From Microbacteriaceae bacterium (GTDB lineage Bacteria > Actinomycetota > Actinomycetes > Actinomycetales > Microbacteriaceae): a stretch of 47,921 nucleotides of DNA. The notes under the pieces are model-generated. The model had not been told where the DNA came from, made no database searches, and saw only the letters and a program-made list of their open reading frames with translations. Below, one piece after another: positions 24,634 through 33,527 of this stretch; position 1 is the first letter of the stretch, and every line of letters begins with the position of its first letter. The stretch is taken from positions 1 through 47,921 of the forward strand of contig JAODAT010000065.1 of NCBI GenBank assembly GCA_025463565.1, read 5' to 3'. A program made the translations under genes and the position numbers.

Positions 24634-25169
24634 CCCAGACCGCCCAGCCGCGCAATCGCCTGCCGCTTGCCCGGCAGGTTACGTCGCCGATTCAACGCGA
24701 CCACGCACTCGGTGAACCCGAAACGACCGTACGCCATCAGTTCTCGAACGATTTCGCGCTCGCCTTCGCCGAACTCGGTGCAGAACCGTGCGAGATCGAT
24801 CACCGTGCGCAGCGGCGTCGTCACCCCCATTCCGCCGATCTCGGTGAAGTCGTCGGCATCGATCACCACTTCGCGTAGCGAGAACCGCCCCGTCGCCGTC
24901 GGGCGGACTCGCGCGCGCGTGTCGGCGCAGAACTCATGGTGGGCCGGCGCGCTGTCCAGCGCCCCGTATACCCACGCCGCCGAGTGCTGTTCGGCGATGA
25001 GGCGACCGGGAACGAGCGCGGCGAGGGATGCCGCTCGATGCTGACGCTGCTCGACCTCGTCGATCGGACTGAAGCACTCGTCGATCGCGAACAGCTCGCC
25101 GTCCAGTCGGGCGGCCTGCAACTCGGCGATCGGCAGATCGCGGGCGGACAGCACGGCCGGGAGTCTCAT
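24612..25169 (-). CDS. AbiEi antitoxin-like protein without a toxin partner
   Basis: A 185-residue protein resembling the conserved part of AbiEi-type transcriptional antitoxins ([33 protein letters not shown] near the end), as often annotated in actinobacteria. The N-terminal winged helix typical of the family is short or missing, and no AbiEii nucleotidyltransferase toxin gene lies nearby. The 3' end overlaps rel by 22 bases in convergent orientation. Family assignment is moderate; the function is unproven. Confidence 0.65.
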   Translation of the reverse strand: MRLPAVLSARDLPIAELQAARLDGELFAIDECFSPIDEVEQRQHRAASLAALVPGRLIAEQHSAAWVYGALDSAPAHHEFCADTRARVRPTATGRFSLREVVIDADDFTEIGGMGVTTPLRTVIDLARFCTEFGEGEREIVRELMAYGRFGFTECVVALNRRRNLPGKRQAIARLGGLGQPPVTR

Positions 25170-25188
25170 GCAGCCATGATCGTCCGAT

Positions 25189-25230
25189 GCGGATGGCTGT
25201 CATCCGCTGTTGCCGCTATCTGTGGATAGC
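25189..25230 (-). terminator. Two short hairpins after the DUF349 gene
   Basis: GCGGATG/CATCCGC (25189-25207, 5-base loop) and GCTATC/GATAGC (25215-25230, TGTG loop) fill the 63-base gap between two minus-strand genes. No T run is visible, so termination is uncertain. Confidence 0.35.
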
Positions 25231-25232
25231 TG

Positions 25233-26519
25233 CTAGCCGATTGCCTTGAGCCATGCCTTCCGAGCGTCGAGCGCTTCCTGGGCCGCCGCGATCTTCTTCG
25301 CGTCGCCGCCCTTCTTCGCGTCGGCGAGTTCGACCTCGAGCTTGGCGATTGCGTCCTGAAGCTGGCCAGCCAGGCCCTCGGCGCGCGCGATGCGCTCCGG
25401 GTTGCTCTTCTGCCAGTGGTCGTCGTCGAGCTTGCGCACGGCGGTCTCGACCTTGCGCAACCGGTCCTCGATGGTCTTAACCTGGTCGCGCGGGACTTTC
25501 CCGACGGCGTCCCAGCGGCGCTGGATGCCGATCAGGGCTTCGCGCGCCTTGTTGCGGTCGGTCTCCGTGAGGAGCGGCTCCGCTTCCGCCAGCAGCGCCT
25601 GCTTCTTCTCGAGGTTGGCGCCGAACTCCTCGTTCTCCTGCGCGTCCACCTCTGACTTCGCCGCGTACAGCGAATCGCCGGCCGCTTTGAACCGAGCCCA
25701 GAGCGCATCGTCGAACTTCTTGCCGGCGCGACCGGCCGCCTTCCAGTCGTCGAGCAGCGTGCGATAGACCGGAATGCCCGCCGTGCCCTGGGGGACCAGC
25801 GCCTCCGCCTTCTCGGCCAGTTCCTGCTTGCGCGTTCGGGCGTCTTTGTGCACGGAGTCGAGCTCAGCGAAGAACGCCTTGCGGTGCGTTTCTATGGTCG
25901 TGCGGGCAGCACGGAAGCGTTTCCAGAGCTCATTGCTCTCGTTCTTCGGCAGCCGCGGGCCGTCTTGTTGGTGCTTCTGCCACCGCGCGAACAGGTCGTC
26001 GAGGGTGGCACTGACCTGCTTCCACTGCGCCTTGGCAGGGTCCTGCGCTGCGAGGGTCTCCGCCTCCACGACGAGTGCCTCTCGCTCGGCGAGTGCGGCA
26101 TCCGTCGCGGCCTTGTTCTCGGCAGTCTGCTTCTCGGTCAGCTCGCCGACCGCGCCGTCCAGAGCGTCGAGGCGGGCCGTCAGGGCCGGCAGGTTACCAA
26201 CAGCGTTCGCGGTGGCGACCGTCGACTTCAGGGCGGTGATCGTCTTGCCGACATCGGCCGATGCGGTGCCGCGCTTGATGCGCTGCTCGAGAAGCGTCAC
26301 CTGCCCCGCGAGCTCGGTGTACTTGCGCTCGAAGTATCCCAGCGCCTCCTCGGGCGTGCCATCGGGGTATTGCCCGACCGCGCGCTCGGTGGCGGTACCG
26401 TCCGCGTCGCTTTCGCGAACGTAAACCGTTCCAGTCTCGTCGACGCGACCCCACGGGGCCTGTTCACCAGTAGCCAAAAGCTTCACCTTGCTGCTCGGGG
26501 CGATCACGCCGAAGCGCAC
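25233..26519 (-). CDS. DUF349 family protein
   Basis: A 428-residue, mostly helical protein. After an N-terminal beta-rich part (WGRVDETGTVYVRESDADG) come repeated DUF349-type helical bundles, seen as W-containing repeats (AQWKQVSATLDDLFARWQKH, LWKRFRAARTTIETHRKAFF, LWARFKAAGDSLYAAKS, ...IQRRWDAVGKVPRD). Start GTG 26519 lacks a strong ribosome-binding site; GTG 26507 is an alternative. The family is conserved in actinobacteria next to rel and a cyclophilin, but its function is not settled. Confidence 0.85.
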   Translation of the reverse strand: MRFGVIAPSSKVKLLATGEQAPWGRVDETGTVYVRESDADGTATERAVGQYPDGTPEEALGYFERKYTELAGQVTLLEQRIKRGTASADVGKTITALKSTVATANAVGNLPALTARLDALDGAVGELTEKQTAENKAATDAALAEREALVVEAETLAAQDPAKAQWKQVSATLDDLFARWQKHQQDGPRLPKNESNELWKRFRAARTTIETHRKAFFAELDSVHKDARTRKQELAEKAEALVPQGTAGIPVYRTLLDDWKAAGRAGKKFDDALWARFKAAGDSLYAAKSEVDAQENEEFGANLEKKQALLAEAEPLLTETDRNKAREALIGIQRRWDAVGKVPRDQVKTIEDRLRKVETAVRKLDDDHWQKSNPERIARAEGLAGQLQDAIAKLEVELADAKKGGDAKKIAAAQEALDARKAWLKAIG

Positions 26520-26570
26520 GAAATAGCCGACGCCAGCCTATTGCACGGTGTCGTTCGGCAAACCGAGCCG

Positions 26571-27365
26571 TTACTTGACCGTCACCTTCGTGATGGTCGT
26601 CGCCACCTTCGGAGTGCCGTCACCCGAGCCGTCGGCGGTGCCCTGGTCGGCGATTTTCGAGATGAACGTCGACAGCCCGCTCGTCACCTTGCCGATCACC
26701 GAGTAGCCGCCGGTCGAGGAGTCGAGCGTGGTGTCCTTGTAGACGATGAAGAACTGGCTGCCGTTGCTGTATGCGCTCGACGACCGCGCCATGGCGATCG
26801 TGCCCGCCGGGTAGACGCCGCTCGTCGGCGCATTCTCGATCGGTCCGAAGCTGAAGCCGGGGTCGCCGGTGCCGTCTCCATTGACCGACCCGCACTGGAT
26901 GACGAAGAGCCCGCTGGTGGTGAGGCGGTGGCACGTCTTGCCGGTGGTCGTGTAGAAGTTCTTCTGTGCGAGCGAGATGAAGACGGATGCCGCCTGAGGG
27001 GCCTTCTTGCCATCCAGCGTGAAGCCGAGCTTCACGTCATTGAGGTCGATCGTGCCGGTCCAGGTGCGATCCTTCGCGATCGTCTTCGACGGCACCTTTC
27101 CGACGTTCTTGTCGCTCGCTGCTGCGCTCGCGCTCGGCGACGGTGATGCGCTGGCGGAGACCTTGTGACCCGGACCAGCGCTGAAGTAGTAGATCTGGGT
27201 GAGAGTTGCGAGAGTGGCGACCACGACGACACCGATCACTGCGAGAACGTTGTCGCGCCGTCGACGCTTCACCTGGTGGCTGTGCACCGCCTGCCGCGCG
27301 TTGTACTTGCGCAGGCGATCTCTCGCCTCACGGGCATCCCGTTCGGCGTTCTTGCTCGGTGCCAC
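26571..27365 (-). CDS. Membrane-anchored cyclophilin-type peptidyl-prolyl isomerase
   Basis: A 264-residue protein. GTG 27365 is chosen because GGAGGA stands 4 bases upstream. A basic cytoplasmic segment (1-38) is followed by one membrane segment (about 39-58), a Ser/Ala/Pro linker (68-84) and a cyclophilin domain (98-264) with GKTCHRLTTSGLFVIQCG, TIAMARSSSAYSNGSQFFI and GYSVIGKV. It probably helps fold exported proteins outside the membrane. The usual FxxxxP...Q active-site pattern is partly changed, so activity should not be assumed to be strong. Confidence 0.9.
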   Translation of the reverse strand: MAPSKNAERDAREARDRLRKYNARQAVHSHQVKRRRRDNVLAVIGVVVVATLATLTQIYYFSAGPGHKVSASASPSPSASAAASDKNVGKVPSKTIAKDRTWTGTIDLNDVKLGFTLDGKKAPQAASVFISLAQKNFYTTTGKTCHRLTTSGLFVIQCGSVNGDGTGDPGFSFGPIENAPTSGVYPAGTIAMARSSSAYSNGSQFFIVYKDTTLDSSTGGYSVIGKVTSGLSTFISKIADQGTADGSGDGTPKVATTITKVTVK

Positions 27366-27442
27366 GAATCCTCCAGCGTGCTCGGTCCTCATGCACTTTA
27401 TAGGACGTGGCGTCGTCGTACGTCCGAACTACCATTGGCTTC

Positions 27443-28777
27443 ATGGCGGACACGCAGCTCGGGCTCCGGTCTGGCGCAACCCCGCTCGCGGTGCGGATGC
27501 GGCCGAGGAGCCTCGACGAGGTCGCGGGGCAGAAGCATCTGCTCGGCCCCGGGTCTCCGCTGGTCAGCCTCGCCACCGACAAGTCGGGGGAGCAGGGCTC
27601 CGTCTCAGTCATCCTCTGGGGGCCGCCTGGTACCGGCAAGACGACCCTCGCGCAGGCGATCGCCCATAGCTCCGGTCGCAAGTTCGTCGAGCTCTCCGCT
27701 GTGAACGCCGGGGTGAAAGACGTGCGCGAGGTGATGGAGCGGGCGCTCTCCGACCGCGACCTATACGGCCTGTCGACGGTGCTGTTCCTCGACGAGATCC
27801 ATCGGTTCAGCAAGGCCCAGCAAGACGCACTTCTGCCGGGCGTCGAAAACGGCTGGGTCATCCTGGTTGCGGCGACGACCGAGAATCCCTCGTTCTCCGT
27901 CATTTCACCGCTGCTCTCCCGTTCGCTTTTATTGACCCTGGAAACCCTCTCCGACGACGACCTCGGAATCGTGGTCGATCGGGCGGTTGTCGACCCGAAG
28001 GGGCTGGCCGACAAGGTCGTGCTCGAGGCGGACGCGCGGGCGGCAATAATCCGCCTAGCGTCCGGTGACGCGCGCCGCGCGCTCACCGCGCTGGAGGCGG
28101 CGGCGCTGTCGGCGACAGCGACCTCGGAAACCGGCAAGCCGGTGATCACCGCGGAGATCGTCTCGCTCGCGGTCGACCGGGCGCTGCTGCGCTACGACCG
28201 CCAGGGTGACGAGCACTACGACGTGATCAGTGCCTTCATCAAGTCGGTGCGCGGCTCCGATGTCGACGCGGCCTTGCACTATCTCGCCCGCATGATCGAG
28301 GCGGGCGAAGATCCGCGATTCATTGCGCGCCGGGTGATGATCAGCGCTGCCGAAGATATCGGCATGGCGGATCCGCAGGCGTTGCTGATCGCGGTCGCCG
28401 CCGCCGATGCCGTGCAGTACGTCGGTATGCCGGAGGGTCGAATTCCGCTGGCCGAAGCTGTCGTCTACCTCGCGACCGCTCCCAAGTCGAACGCCGCATA
28501 CATGGCTCTGGATGCCGCCATCGCCGACGTGCGGGCCGGCAAGATCGGCCGTGTGCCGAAGCCGCTGCGCGACGCCCACTACGGCGGCGCAAAGAAGCTC
28601 GGGCACGGCAAGGGTTATCTCTACTCTCACGACTCGGAGCTCGGCGTCGTCAAGCAGCAGTACCTGCCCGACGCGCTGCTCGGCATCGAGTACTACCGGC
28701 CGACCGAACACGGCAATGAGCGCGACGTCGCTGCCCGGCTCGAGAAGCTGCGCCGCATCATCCGTGGGCAGGCCTGA
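27443..28777 (+). CDS. rarA: Replication-associated recombination ATPase RarA (MgsA)
   Basis: A 444-residue AAA+ protein from ATG 27443; a longer frame to 27407 has no support. Walker A is GPPGTGKT (60-67), Walker B is LFLDEIHRF (114-122), and the arginine-finger region is [17 protein letters not shown]-terminal tetramerisation domain has YLFSHD-like GYLYSHD and the EYYRPTEHG ending typical of the family. It acts on stalled forks. Divergent from the cyclophilin gene, with 77 bases between. Confidence 0.95.
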   Translation: MADTQLGLRSGATPLAVRMRPRSLDEVAGQKHLLGPGSPLVSLATDKSGEQGSVSVILWGPPGTGKTTLAQAIAHSSGRKFVELSAVNAGVKDVREVMERALSDRDLYGLSTVLFLDEIHRFSKAQQDALLPGVENGWVILVAATTENPSFSVISPLLSRSLLLTLETLSDDDLGIVVDRAVVDPKGLADKVVLEADARAAIIRLASGDARRALTALEAAALSATATSETGKPVITAEIVSLAVDRALLRYDRQGDEHYDVISAFIKSVRGSDVDAALHYLARMIEAGEDPRFIARRVMISAAEDIGMADPQALLIAVAAADAVQYVGMPEGRIPLAEAVVYLATAPKSNAAYMALDAAIADVRAGKIGRVPKPLRDAHYGGAKKLGHGKGYLYSHDSELGVVKQQYLPDALLGIEYYRPTEHGNERDVAARLEKLRRIIRGQA

Positions 28778-28899
28778 TCTGGTAGGCTCTTCCTCGGCTC
28801 ATTTCTGGGCCATCTCTTCCCACCTGTTCGCGCTCACGCGCGAGTTCTCGCCCTGTTCGATTTGATCGGCGGGAACGAAGAGAGTCGAAAGGAACAACT

Positions 28900-29529
28900 G
28901 TGTCTACACAGTCACGCACCAGGAGCAAAACGCGCCTGTCTCGTGCGCTGGGCATTCCGCTCACGCCGAAGGCAGCTAAGTACCTCGAGAAGCGCCCGTA
29001 TCCTCCGGGAGAGCACGGCCGCACCAAGCGCAAGACCGACAGCGACTACGCCGTGCGTCTTCGCGAGAAGCAGCGCCTGCGTGCCCAGTACGGCATCCGC
29101 GAGGCCCAGCTCAAGATCCAGTTCGAAGAGGCTCGCCGCGCAACCGGCCTGACCGGTGAGAACCTGGTCGAGCAGCTCGAGATGCGTCTCGATGCCCTCA
29201 TCGTTCGCGCAGCTTTCGCCCGCACCACCGCGCAGGCTCGCCAGCTGATCGTTCACCGCCACATCCTGGTCGACGGCCAGCGTGTCGACCGTCCGTCGTT
29301 CCGCGTCAAGCCGGGCCAGCTCATCCACGTGCACGCACGCAGCGAGGGCATGGAGCCGTTCCAGGTCGCGGCCGCCGGCGGTCACGCCGAGGTCCTGCCG
29401 AAGACGCCCGCCTACCTCGAGGTCGAGCTCGACAAGCTGCAGGCACGCCTCGTGCGTCGCCCGAAGCGTGCCGAGGTTCCGATCACGTGTGAGGTCCAGC
29501 TCGTCGTCGAGTACTACGCAGCACGCTGA
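28900..29529 (+). CDS. rpsD: 30S ribosomal protein S4
   Basis: A 209-residue primary assembly protein of the small subunit. GTG 28900 has AAAGGAAC upstream. The N-terminal zinc cysteines found in some S4 proteins are absent (C-minus form), and the S4 RNA-binding domain is complete (MRLDALIVRAAFARTTAQARQLIVHRHILVDGQRVDRPS). It stands apart from the alpha operon, after rarA. The 122-base leader upstream holds no recognised S4-binding structure by eye. Confidence 0.97.
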   Translation: MSTQSRTRSKTRLSRALGIPLTPKAAKYLEKRPYPPGEHGRTKRKTDSDYAVRLREKQRLRAQYGIREAQLKIQFEEARRATGLTGENLVEQLEMRLDALIVRAAFARTTAQARQLIVHRHILVDGQRVDRPSFRVKPGQLIHVHARSEGMEPFQVAAAGGHAEVLPKTPAYLEVELDKLQARLVRRPKRAEVPITCEVQLVVEYYAAR

Positions 29530-29534
29530 TCAAG

Positions 29535-29637
29535 ATGGAGGCCATTTCTGGTCTCCATTCAGCGGGCCGCCGTCGCCCGTCCCGGGCGGCGGGGGCTGAT
29601 TTCTACCGGAAGGGTCGCGGGAAACCGCGGCCCTTCC
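29535..29637 (+). terminator. Stacked hairpins after rpsD
   Basis: Three successive stems: ATGGAG/CTCCAT (29535-29558), a GC-rich CGCCCG/CGGGCG stem (about 29572-29587), and GGAAGGG-TCGCGG-GAAA-CCGCGG-CCCTTCC (29608-29637) with a GAAA tetraloop and only a T-G wobble interruption. The last is the likely terminator, though the T stretch (GTCGTT) is poor. Confidence 0.65.
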
Positions 29638-29653
29638 GTCGTTAACCGGCTAA

Positions 29654-29726
29654 ACCGAAACTCCGGCGCGCACCCGAACTCGCGGGTCATTGCGGCTCCG
29701 CGTCAACCCTGCACCGGAATTTCGGT
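29654..29726. repeat. Palindromic element with 13-bp imperfect ends
   Basis: ACCGAAACTCCGG (29654-29666) and CCGGAATTTCGGT (29714-29726) pair with one mismatch and enclose smaller stems such as ACCCG/CGGGT. It lies in the 249-base gap before the DUF948 gene. No target duplication is visible; it may be a small mobile palindrome or a regulatory structure. Confidence 0.45.
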
Positions 29727-29778
29727 GGGTGGGGCGGCGGTCCAATAGGGTGGATGTCTTCGAGAGATTGGTGCTGAC

Positions 29779-30141
29779 ATGACCGGTGGCGACATCGCGG
29801 GCCTCATCGCCGCTGGAGTGTTCGCGGTTCTGGTGGGCCTTCTCGCCGTGCCCCTGGTCAAGCTCGGCCGCGTCTTCGATGAGACCCGGTTGCAGATCCA
29901 TGAGCTGGGCGAGAACGTCACGCCGATTCTCGAGGAGGCGGCGGTCACCGTGCGCTCCGCCAACACGCAACTCGAGCGCGTCGATTCCATTACCAGCGGC
30001 ATTGCCGACGCGACGGGCAACGTGACGTCGCTGATCGCGCTCTTTGCTGCGACACTTGGCGGTCCTCTCGTCAAGCTCGCCGGGTTCACCGCCGGGGTGC
30101 GTGCAGCCGTCACCGGCCTCCGCGCACCGAAGGCTCGGTAA
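29779..30141 (+). CDS. DUF948-type membrane protein
   Basis: A 120-residue protein with an N-terminal membrane segment (about 5-27) followed by an amphipathic helical region (LGRVFDETRLQIHELGENVTPILEEAAVTVRSANTQLERVDSI) typical of DUF948 proteins, which in other groups accompany stress or methyl-accepting-like proteins. It is placed just before a second small membrane protein and alaS, a conserved order in actinobacteria. The function is unknown. Confidence 0.85.
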   Translation: MTGGDIAGLIAAGVFAVLVGLLAVPLVKLGRVFDETRLQIHELGENVTPILEEAAVTVRSANTQLERVDSITSGIADATGNVTSLIALFAATLGGPLVKLAGFTAGVRAAVTGLRAPKAR

Positions 30142-30150
30142 GCTGGGCTC

Positions 30151-30345
30151 ATGAAGAGTCTCGTTCTGCTCATCGTCGGAGTCGGCATCGGCTTCCTCGC
30201 CGCGCACCAGATCAACAAGACGCCCGAGGGCAAGCGGTTCTTCGCCGATGTCGACAGCCGCGCCAAGGAGTTCTCCAGCGCCGTGGTCGAGGGCTACAAG
30301 ACCCGTGAGGCGGAGCTCCGAGCCGCCGTCGCCGACGCCGAGTAA
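30151..30345 (+). CDS. Small membrane protein upstream of alaS
   Basis: A 64-residue protein with a hydrophobic N terminus (about 3-18, SLVLLIVGVGIGFLAA) and a charged helical remainder (DVDSRAKEFSSAVVEGYKTREAELRAA). It starts nine bases after the DUF948 gene, so the two are probably one transcript and possibly partners at the membrane. Function unknown. Confidence 0.8.
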   Translation: MKSLVLLIVGVGIGFLAAHQINKTPEGKRFFADVDSRAKEFSSAVVEGYKTREAELRAAVADAE

Positions 30346-30405
30346 CCACCTCTCTCGTCTCGGGGTCACTCGGCCCGATCTCTTCACCCAACCCTTCAGG
30401 ACACC

Positions 30406-33060
30406 ATGCAGACCGCTGACATCCGCCGCCGATGGCTCGACTTCTTCGCCGAGCGCGGCCACACGGTCGTGCCCTCGGCATCCCTGGTGAGCGACGATCC
30501 GACACTGCTGTTCACGGTCGCCGGCATGGTTCCCTTCGTTCCGTACCTCACCGGCCTGGTGCCAGCGCCGTATCCGCGCGCGACGAGCGTGCAGAAGTGC
30601 ATCCGCACTCTCGACATCGAAGAGGTGGGGAAGACCCCGCGTCACGGCACCTTCTTCCAGATGAACGGCAATTTCTCGTTCGGCGACTACTTCAAAGAGC
30701 AGGCGATCACCTACGCGTGGGAGCTGCTCACCTCATCCGAAGCGGATGGCGGCTACGGATTCCGGCCGGATGACCTCTGGGTCACCGTCTACAAAGACGA
30801 CGACGAGGCCGCGCGGCTCTGGCGCACGATCGCGGGACTGCCAGAGGAGCGCATCCAGCGCCTCGACATGGACACCAACTACTGGTCGACCGGCCAGCCG
30901 GGGCCGGCGGGGCCGTGCTCCGAGATCTTCTTCGACCGTGGACCGGCATTCGGCCGGGACGGCGGACCAGCGACGGATGACGACCGCTACGTGGAGATCT
31001 GGAACCTGGTTTTCATGCAGTACCTTCGTGGTCCGGGCAATGGCAAGGACTTCGAGATTCTCGGTGATCTCCCGAAGAAGAACATCGACACCGGCATGGG
31101 GCTCGAACGCGTCGCCTTCATCAAGCAGGAGGTCGGCAACTTCTACGAGATCGACCAGGTGCGCCCGGTGCTCGACATGGCGTCGCAAATCTCGGGCAGA
31201 AAGTACGGGGCGGTCCACGATGACGACGTGCGCATGCGCGTCATCGCCGACCATGTGCGCTCGAGCCTGATGCTCATGTCCGACGGTGTCACGCCATCGA
31301 ACGAGGGGCGTGGCTACATCCTGCGCCGCCTGATGCGCAGAACTGTGCGCTCCATGCGCCTGCTGGGCGTCGACACGGCGACCTTTGGTGAGCTGTTCCC
31401 GGCATCGCGCGACGCGATGAAGGCGGCATACCCCGAAGTCGCGACCGACTACGACCGCATTTCGCGGCTCGCATACGCCGAGGAAGAGACGTTCCTGCGC
31501 ACGCTCGCGAGCGGTACGAGCATTCTCGACGTGGCCGTCGACAAGACGAAGTCTTCCGGCTCGAAACAGCTCGCCGGCGATACCGCGTTTCTCCTCCATG
31601 ACACCTTCGGGTTTCCGATCGACCTCACGCTCGAGATCGCGGAGGAGTCCGGCCTCAGCGTCGACCGCGACGCTTTCGACACGCTCATGCAGCAGCAGCG
31701 CACGATGGCGAAAACGGATGCGAAGGCCAAGAAGACCCTGCTGGCAGACCTCGGCGTCTACAGCGCATTCCGCGCCCAGGGCGAGACCGTTTTCACCGGT
31801 TACGACTTTCTCGACACTGACACCACGGTGCTCGGCCTGATCAAGGACGGCGTCTCCGTCGACCGCATCGTCGCGGGAGACATCGCGGAGGTCATCGTCG
31901 CCGAGACTTCGCTGTACCCCGAGTCGGGTGGGCAGGAGGCCGACGCCGGCCGCATCACCGGCAAGGGCTTCGATCTCGAGGTTCTCGACGTCCAGCGTCC
32001 CGTCAAGGGTCTGGTCAGCCACCGCGTTCAGGTGGCCAGCGGCGAGGTCGGCGTGGGAGCCGCGGCAACCACGGTGGTCGACCGCGTCTACCGGCACGGG
32101 GCGACGCAGGCGCACTCCGCGACCCATCTCATCCACGCGGCCCTGCGTCAGGTGCTCGGCCCGGAGGCGCACCAGGCCGGCTCGGACAACCGTGCCGGCT
32201 ACATGCGTCTCGACTTCAACTGGAGCACGCCGCTCTCGCCAGACACCCGCAGCGAGATCGAGGACATCGCGAACAGCAAGATCCGCGACAACCTGCAGGT
32301 GACCACGCGAATAATGCCGTTGGACGACGCCCGCGCGCTCGGCGCGATGGCCCTGTTCGGTGAGAAGTACGGCGACACCGTGCGCGTTGTGGAGATCGGC
32401 GACCCCTGGTCGCTCGAACTCTGCGCGGGCATTCACGTCGGCCGCAGCGCTGAAATCGGACTGATCAACGTGATCAGCGAGTCGTCGATCGGCTCGAGCA
32501 ACCGGCGCATCGAGTCGCTGGTCGGCTTAGAAGCCTTCAAAGATCTCGCGGTCGAACGCGCCATCGTCTCCGAGCTGACCGCCAACCTGAAGACCCCGCG
32601 CGAACAGCTTCCCGATCGCATCGCCGAGCTGTCGGCGAGCCTGAAGGCGGCGGAGAAGCGCATCGCCGAATACGAGTCCGCGGCATTGGGGGAGCGCGTT
32701 CCCGCGCTTGTGGAGCAGGCATCCCGCAAGGGTGCTGTGACTTCTCTCGTTGTCGACGTCGGGCCGCTCGGCTCGGCCGACGACCTGCGCGCCCTCGTCA
32801 CCGCTGTGCGCGGCCGCCTGGGCAGCGACGCCGCGGTGGTTGCACTCGCTTCGAACGTGTCCGGCAAGCCTGCCGTGATCGTCGCGACCAACGACGCCGC
32901 TCGCGGGCTCGGAGCGAAGGCGGGGGCGCTCGCAAAGATCGCGGCTGCCGTGCTCGGCGGCGGCGGTGGCGGTAAGGATGACCTGGCGCAGGGTGGCGGT
33001 ACGAAGCTCGATGCCATTCCGGCCGCGCTGTCGGCGATCAGCTCAGAGCTGCCGGACTAG
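30406..33060 (+). CDS. alaS: Alanyl-tRNA synthetase
   Basis: An 884-residue class II synthetase. The catalytic domain begins at RRRWLDFFAERGHTVVPSASLV and contains motif 2 around VQKCIRTLDIEEVGKTPRHGTFFQMNGNFSFGDY. The editing domain shows HSATHLIHAAL and CAGIHV zinc-site motifs, and the C-Ala domain ends with a Gly-rich GGGGGGKDDLAQGGG segment typical of DHHA1 domains. It charges tRNA-Ala and clears mischarged Ser/Gly. ruvX starts four bases later. Confidence 0.97.
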   Translation: MQTADIRRRWLDFFAERGHTVVPSASLVSDDPTLLFTVAGMVPFVPYLTGLVPAPYPRATSVQKCIRTLDIEEVGKTPRHGTFFQMNGNFSFGDYFKEQAITYAWELLTSSEADGGYGFRPDDLWVTVYKDDDEAARLWRTIAGLPEERIQRLDMDTNYWSTGQPGPAGPCSEIFFDRGPAFGRDGGPATDDDRYVEIWNLVFMQYLRGPGNGKDFEILGDLPKKNIDTGMGLERVAFIKQEVGNFYEIDQVRPVLDMASQISGRKYGAVHDDDVRMRVIADHVRSSLMLMSDGVTPSNEGRGYILRRLMRRTVRSMRLLGVDTATFGELFPASRDAMKAAYPEVATDYDRISRLAYAEEETFLRTLASGTSILDVAVDKTKSSGSKQLAGDTAFLLHDTFGFPIDLTLEIAEESGLSVDRDAFDTLMQQQRTMAKTDAKAKKTLLADLGVYSAFRAQGETVFTGYDFLDTDTTVLGLIKDGVSVDRIVAGDIAEVIVAETSLYPESGGQEADAGRITGKGFDLEVLDVQRPVKGLVSHRVQVASGEVGVGAAATTVVDRVYRHGATQAHSATHLIHAALRQVLGPEAHQAGSDNRAGYMRLDFNWSTPLSPDTRSEIEDIANSKIRDNLQVTTRIMPLDDARALGAMALFGEKYGDTVRVVEIGDPWSLELCAGIHVGRSAEIGLINVISESSIGSSNRRIESLVGLEAFKDLAVERAIVSELTANLKTPREQLPDRIAELSASLKAAEKRIAEYESAALGERVPALVEQASRKGAVTSLVVDVGPLGSADDLRALVTAVRGRLGSDAAVVALASNVSGKPAVIVATNDAARGLGAKAGALAKIAAAVLGGGGGGKDDLAQGGGTKLDAIPAALSAISSELPD

Positions 33061-33063
33061 CCG

Positions 33064-33525
33064 ATGCGCGCGGGAGTGCGCCTCGGAATAGACGTGGGCA
33101 AGGCCCGCATCGGCATCTCGCGCAGCGACCCGCACGGCATGCTCGCGACACCGGTCGAGACCGTGAGGCGCGGGGATGGCGATCTCGCGCGCATTGTGCA
33201 GATCGCCGGGGAGATCGAGGCCGCCGAGATCGTCGTCGGGCTGCCGCTGGCGTTGTCCGGCGGCGAGACCGCTTCCACCCAGGACGCGCGAGAGTTCGCG
33301 CTGCTCGTCGCGCGCGGCATCCCGACGCCGGTGCGCATGGTGGATGAGCGCCTCTCGACCGTCTCCGCGCAGCGTGCCCTGCACGCCTCCGGCCGCAACT
33401 CGAAGCAGTCCAGACCCGTTATCGACCAGGTCGCTGCGGTTATAATTTTGCAGCATGCCCTCGACTTCGAGCGCTCCGGCGGAACACCGCCGGGTGTGGT
33501 CGTCGACCCGGACGAAGGACCATAA
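33064..33525 (+). CDS. ruvX: Putative pre-16S rRNA nuclease RuvX (YqgF)
   Basis: A 153-residue RNase H-fold protein. LGIDVGKARIGISRSDPHG opens the fold with the metal-binding D, IVVGLPLALSGGETAST is the conserved middle motif, and MVDERLSTVSAQRAL the third. The family trims the 5' end of 16S rRNA and has been tied to recombination. It sits between alaS and mltG, the standard order in many Gram-positives. Confidence 0.94.
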   Translation: MRAGVRLGIDVGKARIGISRSDPHGMLATPVETVRRGDGDLARIVQIAGEIEAAEIVVGLPLALSGGETASTQDAREFALLVARGIPTPVRMVDERLSTVSAQRALHASGRNSKQSRPVIDQVAAVIILQHALDFERSGGTPPGVVVDPDEGP

Positions 33526-33527
33526 CC

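Noticed and set aside
24612-25169. A complete AbiE toxin-antitoxin system
   Set aside because: Only an AbiEi-like protein is present; both neighbours (rel and the DUF349 gene) are core genes and no nucleotidyltransferase toxin is nearby.
28778-28899. S4 autoregulatory leader before rpsD
   Set aside because: No pseudoknot or known S4-leader pattern could be read by eye; a covariance search would be needed.
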